Part shown: one piece after another, positions 1-5,711 of the stretch
How the letters are laid out: each line of letters begins with the position of its first letter
Position numbering within the stretch: the first letter of the stretch is position 1
Origin: Xanthobacteraceae bacterium
GTDB lineage: Bacteria > Pseudomonadota > Alphaproteobacteria > Rhizobiales > Xanthobacteraceae
NCBI GenBank assembly: GCA_030039655.1
Contig: JASHVC010000099.1
Span: forward strand, 1 to 8,755
Length of the DNA: 8,755 nt
Direction: 5' to 3'
The notes under the pieces: model-generated
The model's database searches: none
The model's input: only the letters and a program-made list of their open reading frames with translations
Told to the model about the DNA's origin: nothing
Made by a program: the position numbers and the translations under genes

Positions 1-1
1 C

Positions 2-301
2 ATCGTGCTCGGTTCGGTGCTGGAAGGGATTCCTGCCATCGTGCTGTTCGGGCCGCTCTTGTTCCCGATCGCCAAAGCCGTGGGCATCCATGAGGTGCAC
101 TATGCGATGGTGGTGATTCTGGCGATGGGGATAGGCTTGTTCGCTCCGCCATTCGGCGTCGGCTATTACGCGGCATGCGCAATCGGACGCGTCGAGCCGG
201 CAGACGGCATCAGACCGATCTGGGGTTACATGCTGGCGCTGCTCGTCGGCACGATCATCGTCGCGGCCGTACCGTGGATCTCGATCGGCTTTCTGAAGTG
301 A
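2..301 (+). CDS. TRAP transporter large permease (DctM family), C-terminal fragment
   Basis: This is the last 99 codons of an inner-membrane TRAP transporter large subunit, which moves a solute (often a carboxylate) inward together with a small DctQ-type subunit and a periplasmic binding protein. The reading frame is open from base 2 and stops at TGA 299-301; the start lies outside the window. The visible part is strongly hydrophobic. It has a Gly-Ile-Pro segment followed by GPLLFPIA, a short loop with VGIHEVHY, a helix ending in GIGLFAPPFGVG (the family's TPP/APP-Gly motif), and a last membrane helix just before the C-terminus. This order matches the end of DctM proteins, where the P-I-A-x-x-x-G-I-x-x-V-H-Y/F signature precedes the PP-x-G motif. 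The substrate cannot be told from this fragment. The partner subunits are presumably upstream. No terminator hairpin with a T-run follows the stop. Confidence 0.9.
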   Translation: MVLGSVLEGIPAIVLFGPLLFPIAKAVGIHEVHYAMVVILAMGIGLFAPPFGVGYYAACAIGRVEPADGIRPIWGYMLALLVGTIIVAAVPWISIGFLK

Positions 302-498
302 TTTTAATGCACGGCTAATTGCAGCGGGACCACACCGCGTATGACGTGGCTCTGTGCGCTGGTATGCAAGGCCCGTCGGCACCCCTAGGGTCAGCACTCG
401 CCCAACCATGGGGCTGTGTTATATGGGCTGCCTTTATAGGACGGGGGCCTGGCGGCTCGCGCCGCCCAGACCCTGCACCCTGGATTGGGAAATAACTG
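302..498. other. Intergenic region between TRAP permease and ABC transporter
   Basis: This 197-bp stretch holds no gene I can support. Longer reading frames crossing it on both strands run on into the ABC gene in the wrong frame and have low-complexity Arg/Pro-rich translations. It contains one perfect 6-bp stem hairpin (451-466). Weak TATA-like stretches occur near 419-424 and 433-438, but neither has a convincing -35 partner. Confidence 0.5.
451..466. other. GC-rich hairpin upstream of the ABC transporter
   Basis: GGCGGC and GCCGCC form a perfect 6-bp inverted repeat around a TCGC tetraloop, 32 bp before the ATG of the ABC gene. There is no T-run after it, so it is not a standard intrinsic terminator. 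It could sit in the leader RNA of the ABC gene, or simply reflect GC-rich DNA. The structure is seen directly; any function is a guess. Confidence 0.25.
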
Positions 499-2631
499 AT
501 GAAACCATTAGCCGTTGCTGTTGCGCTGTTCGGGCTGGTGACGCTGATCCAGCCCACCATCCAAGGAAATCTGCAAGGCGATCTTCTCGGCGTGACTGCC
601 TTGATTTGCGCAGCCACGACCTCTATGTCGACCCGAATTTCGAGCTTCCTCAAAATATTTGTCGGCATTTTTTCAACAGAGACCATCGTATTCGGTTTAG
701 CGGTGGTCGCCGTTCGCGCGGGAATGTGGCCGGCGTATTTTGTCGAGGAAAAGCCGCCGGAATCGCTGCCCCTCACCGTCGCGATTTTCTCGATCCTCGT
801 CTACGTGGTGGCGCAGTTCGGCACGGTGCAGCAGATCATGCGCATCGCCGACCGGTATTTCAATGCGGCAGAACCCAACCAGGCCCGCATCTGGCCATTT
901 CATCCGTTCACCGCGGTGGAGCGGCGCATCGCCGTGGCCATGGTGGTCTTTCTCGTGCTTATCAATCAGGCCGAGGTCGCCGTTCTCCTGCGGATAAATT
1001 TCTTTCAGGCCGCCTTTGGCGATGCGATTCAGAATCACGATGGCTCGACGTTCTGGGCACAGCTCCTCTTTGTCTTCACGCCCTACGCATTCATTTACGT
1101 GGCGATGACCGTCATCGAATTCTTTGTCACGTGGATGCTGATTAACCGCTGGCGCACTTGGCTAACCGACCATTTCGTCACGCGCTGGCTTAATCAGCAC
1201 AACCATTATCGGATGAGTCTCGTTGCCGATCAGGAAGACAACCCTGATCAGCGCATTTCGGAGGATATCTTCCGCTTCATCAACGGCGGCTCCGATGGCT
1301 CCGTCGCTTCATACGGACTCTATGACTTCTCTATTCTCCTGATCTCGACTGTCACCACGCTGGTCTCGTTTTCCATCGTGTTATGGGACTTGTCCTCAAA
1401 GCTTACGTCCCCGGGTACCACCGTGATCGTGCCGGGATTTCTGTTCTGGGTCGCGCTGATCTATGCCGCCGCGGGGACGCTGATCACTCATCTGATCGGT
1501 CGCCCACTGATCAGCCTTTATTTTCGGCGCCAGCACATGGAAGCCGACTTCCGCTTCTCGCTCGCTCGCTTGCGCGAATATACCGAGCAGGTTGCGCTCC
1601 TAAACGGTGAGAGCGCGGAGAAGGCCATCCTCAAAGGGCGCTTCGCAGATCTCATCAGGAACTTCCTCGATGTCATCTTCCGGCGGATGAAGCTTGCGGC
1701 ATTCACGGCTACTTTCGGTCAGATCTCGCCGATCATTCCTTTTATTGTTATCGCGCCGTTTTATTTCGTCCCCAATCCCACGTTCCTGCTCGGCACAATG
1801 ACCCAGACCGCACAGGCGTTCGGTCAGGTGGCCGGTGCGCTGACCTTTTTCGTCACCTACTACACCTATCTTGCCGTCTTCAAATCCGTGGTCGATCGTC
1901 TTAGCTCGTTCGATGAAGCTATCGACCACGCACAGGCGCTTGTCGACGCGGGGCCGGCGCAAGTTGCCGCCGAGGCTGGCGCCAAGGACCTCGCCTTGGA
2001 CGACGTCGATCTCAAGTTGCCCGAGGGAAGGCACATCGTCGACGTCAAACATCTCGATCTGACAAATGGCCAGAGCGTGGTGCTTTCCGGCCCGTCGGGC
2101 GCCGGCAAATCGACACTGTTCCGAGCGATCGCGGGACTTTGGCCCTATGGCGCAGGCCACATCCGGTTGCCTGAGGGCGCCCACGTCATGGTGGCGCCGC
2201 CGAAGCCATATATTCCTATCGGCACACTGCGCGCCGCCGTGACCTATCCGGCAGTGGGAGGTACGTATCCGGACGATCAAATCCGCAGCGCGCTTGTTGA
2301 TGCCAACCTTGGCAAACTGGTGGGAGAGCTCGACCACGAGGAGGTATGGTCGCAGCGCTTGTCCAGCGGCGAGCAGCAGCGGCTGGCGATCGCGCGCGCG
2401 TTGCTGATGCGCCCAGACTGGCTGTTGCTCGACGAGTCCACGTCCGCCGTCGAAGAGAAGCTTGAGGCTGAACTTTATGGGGTGCTGGCGCAGCGCCTAC
2501 CGAACACCACGATCATCTCCATCGGCCACCGCTCGACCTTGATACCGCTGCACCAGCGGCATCTCGAAATGACGCCGGAAGGCGATCACTACACGCTGCG
2601 CGATGCCGCGAAAGCCGAAGCGGCGGAGTAA
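499..2631 (+). CDS. ABC transporter, fused permease/ATP-binding protein (SbmA/BacA-YddA, ABCD-like family)
   Basis: This is an inner-membrane half-transporter of 710 residues that probably works as a homodimer. Relatives move peptides or long-chain lipids (BacA/BclA in rhizobia, YddA, peroxisomal ABCD proteins); the substrate here is unknown. The permease part (about 1-470) has hydrophobic segments near 4-20, 28-42, 52-75, 92-110, 143-165, 187-213, 276-296, 310-334, 402-424 and 440-462. It carries the family signatures NPDQRISEDI (248-257) and the EAA-like stretch EADFRFSLARLRE (348-360). The ATPase domain (about 500-700) has Walker A GPSGAGKST (531-539), signature LSSGEQQR (621-628), Walker B WLLLDE (641-646, catalytic Glu646) and H-loop His677. 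The Q-loop glutamine appears to be proline (568), and the D-loop reads SAVE instead of SALD. The ATG is the first possible start, because an in-frame TAA lies at 493-495; GGGA at 487-490 is a weak ribosome site. At 710 residues it is longer than BacA (about 420) or YddA (about 560), owing to extra N-terminal hydrophobic sequence. Confidence 0.92.
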   Translation: MKPLAVAVALFGLVTLIQPTIQGNLQGDLLGVTALICAATTSMSTRISSFLKIFVGIFSTETIVFGLAVVAVRAGMWPAYFVEEKPPESLPLTVAIFSILVYVVAQFGTVQQIMRIADRYFNAAEPNQARIWPFHPFTAVERRIAVAMVVFLVLINQAEVAVLLRINFFQAAFGDAIQNHDGSTFWAQLLFVFTPYAFIYVAMTVIEFFVTWMLINRWRTWLTDHFVTRWLNQHNHYRMSLVADQEDNPDQRISEDIFRFINGGSDGSVASYGLYDFSILLISTVTTLVSFSIVLWDLSSKLTSPGTTVIVPGFLFWVALIYAAAGTLITHLIGRPLISLYFRRQHMEADFRFSLARLREYTEQVALLNGESAEKAILKGRFADLIRNFLDVIFRRMKLAAFTATFGQISPIIPFIVIAPFYFVPNPTFLLGTMTQTAQAFGQVAGALTFFVTYYTYLAVFKSVVDRLSSFDEAIDHAQALVDAGPAQVAAEAGAKDLALDDVDLKLPEGRHIVDVKHLDLTNGQSVVLSGPSGAGKSTLFRAIAGLWPYGAGHIRLPEGAHVMVAPPKPYIPIGTLRAAVTYPAVGGTYPDDQIRSALVDANLGKLVGELDHEEVWSQRLSSGEQQRLAIARALLMRPDWLLLDESTSAVEEKLEAELYGVLAQRLPNTTIISIGHRSTLIPLHQRHLEMTPEGDHYTLRDAAKAEAAE

Positions 2632-2649
2632 CTCAAGCCCAACCCTTGT

Positions 2650-4677
2650 TTACGACGGCAGCTCGCGCAGTAGCGGCTGCAGCTTTTCCTCGTGCGGGTG
2701 CCAGCGTCCGATCGAGCTCTGATAGATGGGCTGGCGCACCTGGGTCGCACTGGCGGTGCGGACCGATCGTTCGGTCTTATAGAAGGACAGACAGGCGTCG
2801 TCCCATTCGAGACCACAATGAGCGATGATGCGCCGCGCCTGGCCCTCGAGATCGCGGACGACATCCTCGTACTGTACTTCGAGCATGATCCCTTCCGGCA
2901 GCACATCGCGCCAGTGCGCCATCAGTTTGAGATAGGCGCTGTAATATCGCCCAAGCTCGGCGAGATCGTAGGTGAACTCGAGGGTTCCCGAAAACAGCAA
3001 CGAAAAACAGGAGAACGCCGTGTCGCGTGCATCGCGGCAGGCATGAATGATACGGGCATTGGGCAGTGCCAAGTGAATAAGGCCCGCAAGGCTGAAATTG
3101 CCCGGCATTTTGTCGGTGATCCGCTCGGCGCCGGGCACCAGGCGCATCACCGCTTGCGTGTACTGTTTGCCGATTCGGTGCAGCTCTTCGCCCGATAGTC
3201 CCGGCACCGCTTCCGGAAACGCGGTGCCTTCAGCGCTGCGGATGCGCCCGGCAAGGTTCGCCATCTCTCGTAATTCGCCGGCGCCGAACACTTTCGGGTG
3301 GCTGGCGAGTATCTGCTCGATCAGCGTGGTGCCAGAGCGCGGCATGCCGACGATGAAGATGGGCGCGGCGGACGGATCACCGAGCCCGCCCTTGTCGCGC
3401 AGCATGTCGGCGGTGAAAACGTCGCGAATCCGCATGAGGCGCTGCAGCGCTCTCTCTTCGTCGTAGTTCACTTGCTGCCGTTTGAGCGCGTTGCCGCAAA
3501 CAAGTTGCTCGAACGATCGCTTGTGATCGCCCACGTCGGCGAAGGCCTTGCCCAGCGCGAAATACAAATCGATCTGCTCTTCGCTGTCGAGTGCATCCAT
3601 ATGCTCGGCAAGGTCCTGCATCGCTGCGAAGTAATGGTCATCGGGCGAAAAACGCCGGACGCTCGACAGGTTCCAGAAGAAGCCGGCTTTCCGCGGTGCC
3701 AAGGCAATCGCCTTCTCGAAGGCTTCGCTCGCTTCCGCCGATTGTCCCAAGGCCACTAGCGCGCCGCCGAGACTGGAATAGATACCCGGATCGGAGGGAT
3801 CGATGGCGAGCCCGCGGCGAAAATGTTCGATTGCCTCCTGGCTGCGGCCCAGCCGATGCACGGTGTTGCCGAGGCCGGTGTGGGCTTCGGCGCAAGAAGG
3901 CGAGGCGGCGAGCACCTTTTCGTATTGGGCGATCGCCTCATCGGTTCGATCGAGCCGATGCAGCGTATTGCCGAGCGCGGTGCGCGCCGCGGCGTCGTTC
4001 GGCAGGATCGCCAGGATTTTTTCGTAATACGCGGCCGCTTCGTCGTAGCGCTCCAGCACGCCAAGCGCATTGGCGAAGCTTCGATGAGCTTCGGCGTAAG
4101 ACGGCCGCAGCGCGATGGCCGCTTGGTAGTGCGCGATCGCTTCGTCGTGGCGACCAAGCGCCGCCAGTGCGGTGCCGAGGTTATTCCGCGCCTCCGCATA
4201 ATCCGGGTCGATAGCCAGCGCCTTCTGATAATGCGCCAACGCTTGTTCAGTGCGCCCGAGGCTTTGCAAGGTGTAGCCGAGATTGCTATGCGCTTCAGCA
4301 AAGTTGGGCCTCAGTGCGAGGGCTTTCTCGTAGCGGCGGACGGCGTCGTCGTGACGTTTCAGACCGGTCAGCGCCACCGCGAGATGAAGCTGTGCATCGG
4401 CAGAGCGCGGATCGACTTTCGCCGCGCGCCGGAGCAAAAGTTCCGCGTCCGCAAAGCGGCCTTGGTGCAAGCGAATGAGGCCGAGCCGGTACAGCGCGTC
4501 GAAGTGGCGGCCGTCAGCTTCGAGGACGGCACGATAGCGCTGCTCCGCTTCCCGCAGACGTCCTTGATCGTGCAGCACTGCAGCATCGCGGAATGTCTGC
4601 GCAACGCCGTGCGGATTGCGCGAGGGAAGCGGCGATGCGGCTCGACTGACCACGCCATGCTCACGCGATGAGTTCAT
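2650..4677 (-). CDS. Tetratricopeptide-repeat protein with C-terminal sulfotransferase domain
   Basis: This 675-residue protein is predicted to transfer sulfate from PAPS to an unknown acceptor, using its TPR part to bind a protein partner or substrate. Residues about 23-328 form nine consecutive 34-residue TPR units with the usual W/LG-Y-A-P spacing (for example AEAHSNLGYTLQSLGR, DPDYAEARNNLGTAL). The sulfotransferase domain (about 437-665) has the 5'-phosphosulfate loop IFIVGMPRSGTTLIEQILAS (440-459), a glutamate in GAGEL (468) that aligns with the tyrosylprotein-sulfotransferase catalytic Glu, Lys523 in TDKMPGNF, and the 3'-phosphate site ACRDARDTAFSCF (546-558). There is no signal peptide or membrane helix, so it is probably cytoplasmic. 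The frame is open to an ATG at 4836, but I chose the ATG at 4675-4677 because AGGCGG sits 5 bp before it. The 53 extra residues of the longer form look unlike a TPR protein and would cover the palindromes. It converges on the ABC gene and diverges from the outer-membrane gene. The acceptor is not deducible. Confidence 0.9.
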   Translation of the reverse strand: MNSSREHGVVSRAASPLPSRNPHGVAQTFRDAAVLHDQGRLREAEQRYRAVLEADGRHFDALYRLGLIRLHQGRFADAELLLRRAAKVDPRSADAQLHLAVALTGLKRHDDAVRRYEKALALRPNFAEAHSNLGYTLQSLGRTEQALAHYQKALAIDPDYAEARNNLGTALAALGRHDEAIAHYQAAIALRPSYAEAHRSFANALGVLERYDEAAAYYEKILAILPNDAAARTALGNTLHRLDRTDEAIAQYEKVLAASPSCAEAHTGLGNTVHRLGRSQEAIEHFRRGLAIDPSDPGIYSSLGGALVALGQSAEASEAFEKAIALAPRKAGFFWNLSSVRRFSPDDHYFAAMQDLAEHMDALDSEEQIDLYFALGKAFADVGDHKRSFEQLVCGNALKRQQVNYDEERALQRLMRIRDVFTADMLRDKGGLGDPSAAPIFIVGMPRSGTTLIEQILASHPKVFGAGELREMANLAGRIRSAEGTAFPEAVPGLSGEELHRIGKQYTQAVMRLVPGAERITDKMPGNFSLAGLIHLALPNARIIHACRDARDTAFSCFSLLFSGTLEFTYDLAELGRYYSAYLKLMAHWRDVLPEGIMLEVQYEDVVRDLEGQARRIIAHCGLEWDDACLSFYKTERSVRTASATQVRQPIYQSSIGRWHPHEEKLQPLLRELPS
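3694..4611 (-). repeat. Nine tandem TPR-coding units, 102-bp period
   Basis: This segment codes for nine back-to-back 34-residue TPR motifs without insertions, so the DNA itself has a 102-bp period. The similarity can be seen at base level: AGCCGATGCA occurs at 3851-3860 and again exactly 102 bp on at 3953-3962, followed both times by a similar stretch ending in TTGCCGAG. This points to growth of the array by internal duplication. It is a coding repeat, not a mobile element. Confidence 0.75.
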
Positions 4678-4703
4678 ATGTTCCGCCTGGGCGAGCAACG
4701 GGA

Positions 4704-4715
4704 ACTGGCGCCAGT
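4704..4715. promoter_or_regulatory. 12-bp perfect palindrome ACTGGCGCCAGT
   Basis: This self-complementary 12-mer ends on its left side 26 bp before the sulfotransferase ATG, upstream of the AGGCGG ribosome site. It would lie in the 5' leader of that mRNA. It could be a protein-binding site or a coincidence in GC-rich DNA; nothing more can be said. Confidence 0.25.
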
Positions 4716-4730
4716 GCTGCTCATCGGCTC

Positions 4731-4746
4731 CTGTCAATTGTGACAG
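4731..4746. promoter_or_regulatory. Operator-like inverted repeat CTGTCA-N4-TGACAG
   Basis: A perfect 6-bp inverted repeat with a 4-bp centre (ATTG on the plus strand) lies one base from the candidate -10 of the sulfotransferase gene. Its inner 5-4-5 geometry is that of CRP/FNR-family sites, though the half-site TGTCA differs from the FNR half-site TTGAT. Its position over the likely start of transcription would suit a repressor. The binding protein is unknown. Confidence 0.4.
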
Positions 4747-4747
4747 C

Positions 4748-4779
4748 GATATAGGATGCGCGTCGTGTCCGAAATGCAA
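4748..4779 (-). promoter_or_regulatory. Candidate promoter of the TPR-sulfotransferase gene
   Basis: On the minus strand CCTATATC (4755-4748) fits the alphaproteobacterial -10 pattern CTANAWC. TTGCAT (4779-4774) is a possible -35. The 18-bp gap to the octamer (19 bp to the CTATAT hexamer) is slightly long, so the -35 is doubtful. Transcription would start close to 4741, inside the adjoining inverted repeat. Confidence 0.35.
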
Positions 4780-4895
4780 CACCCGAGTGGAATACCGGGA
4801 CAAGTCGCCCTCGGGCGTTGCCAAGCTAAATCCCAAATGGTTTGAACCGCCAAGGGGCAGCGTCCAGTTCGATTCGTGGGAACACCGGGCACACC

Positions 4896-5675
4896 ATGAA
4901 GAAGCTCCTGCTGGCCAGTGTTGCGGCTGGCGCGCTTGCGGCAGCCGGGTCTGCCCAAGCGGGTGATTTACCCGCGCCCGCGTATCCGCCTCCTCCTCCT
5001 GGTTATCCCTACGCGCCGCCTCCGCCGCCCCCGCCGCGTCCGTTCAGTTGGTCGGGCTGTTATGTAGGCGGTCACGTCGGCTGGGGTTGGAGCCGAACAA
5101 ACTTCCAGGACCAAAACTCATCCTCGGGCCTTATCGACTCGTCGTTCCTGGGCCGCAGCGCCAGCGTCAATGGCAACGGTGGCATCTTCGGCGGACAACT
5201 AGGTTGCGACTTTGAATTGGGTAACAATTTTGTCTTCGGAATGTCCGGTTCCGCGGCTGGTACCACAATCACAGGAAGTGGCGTAGACCCATTTGCATTT
5301 GCGACTCTTCAGTCGAAGACTGATTTCTTGAGCGATCTGAGCCTTCGGGTGGGCTTCGATTGGGATCGAGTGCTCTTGTACGTCAAAGGCGGTGGGGCGC
5401 TGGCACATAGCCAATTTTCGTACGCAGGTACAGGTCCGTTCGTCGGCTTTGATAGCAGCACCAGCAATACTCCTTTTGGCATGCTTGCCGGTGTCGGCAT
5501 CGAGTGGTCCTTTGCGCGGAATTGGTCGGCGTTCGTCGAATACGACCATTACTTTTTTTCTCCAGATACTGTGACGTTTAACTTTCCCGGAACTGGAAAT
5601 TTTCTGGTCAATGTCAGCCAGAATATCGATGCGGTCAAAGGCGGTATAAATCTGCGGCTGAATTTTGGGCCGTAG
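4896..5675 (+). CDS. Outer-membrane beta-barrel protein (Omp25/31-like porin family)
   Basis: This 259-residue protein is a predicted small outer-membrane barrel of the kind abundant in rhizobia and Brucella (Omp25/Omp31-like), where such proteins support envelope structure. A signal peptide is clear: MKK, a hydrophobic Ala/Leu core, and cleavage after AQA at residue 22. A proline-rich leader (26-49) follows, with runs of five and seven prolines. The barrel begins at FSWSGCYVGGHVGWGWS (50-66), the family hallmark, and continues with alternating Gly/aromatic strands such as LSLRVGFDWDRVLLYVKGGGAL, WSFARNWSAFVEYDHYFF and VKGGINLRLNF. Cys55 and Cys104 could form a disulfide. The last residues are NFGP, so the usual terminal aromatic is three places in. 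The frame is open 18 codons further up, but the ATG at 4896 begins the signal peptide; only a weak CCGGG precedes it. It diverges from the sulfotransferase gene and converges on the acyl-CoA synthetase gene. Confidence 0.9.
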   Translation: MKKLLLASVAAGALAAAGSAQAGDLPAPAYPPPPPGYPYAPPPPPPPRPFSWSGCYVGGHVGWGWSRTNFQDQNSSSGLIDSSFLGRSASVNGNGGIFGGQLGCDFELGNNFVFGMSGSAAGTTITGSGVDPFAFATLQSKTDFLSDLSLRVGFDWDRVLLYVKGGGALAHSQFSYAGTGPFVGFDSSTSNTPFGMLAGVGIEWSFARNWSAFVEYDHYFFSPDTVTFNFPGTGNFLVNVSQNIDAVKGGINLRLNFGP

Positions 5676-5711
5676 CTGCACGCGCTGCGCTTTGAACGAT
5701 TCCTTCAGTCT

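Larger units (their letters stand above)
4678..4895. promoter_or_regulatory. Divergent promoter region between the sulfotransferase and outer-membrane genes
   Basis: This 218-bp region separates two genes transcribed away from each other and must hold at least the promoter for each. Visible elements are a 12-bp perfect palindrome (4704-4715), a 6-4-6 inverted repeat (4731-4746), a candidate minus-strand -10 (4748-4755) with -35 (4774-4779), CGCCC-TC-GGGCG (4806-4817) and GGTT-TG-AACC (4839-4848). For the plus-strand gene, TTGCCA at 4818-4823 with a 17-bp spacer to TTTGAA is only a poor promoter match, so its promoter is not identified. Confidence 0.5.

Noticed and set aside
354..1145. 263-residue plus-strand frame overlapping the start of the ABC gene
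   Set aside because: Arg/Cys/His-rich shadow translation, with no domain; the overlapping frame is an obvious membrane protein.
1600..2337. 245-residue minus-strand frame within the ABC gene
   Set aside because: Antisense to the permease/ATPase coding sequence, with no motif and no ribosome site seen.
2632..2649. Bidirectional terminator between the convergent ABC and sulfotransferase genes
   Set aside because: Only 18 bp, with no inverted repeat or T-run.
3823..4671. 282-residue open frame on the plus strand, antisense to the TPR region
   Set aside because: It mirrors the GC-rich repeat-coding strand, has no recognisable domain, and the opposite strand encodes clear TPR motifs.
4678..4836. 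53-residue N-terminal extension of the TPR-sulfotransferase from an ATG at 4836
   Set aside because: The ATG at 4675-4677 has a good AGGCGG site at 5 bp, and the extension would cover the palindromes and candidate promoter.
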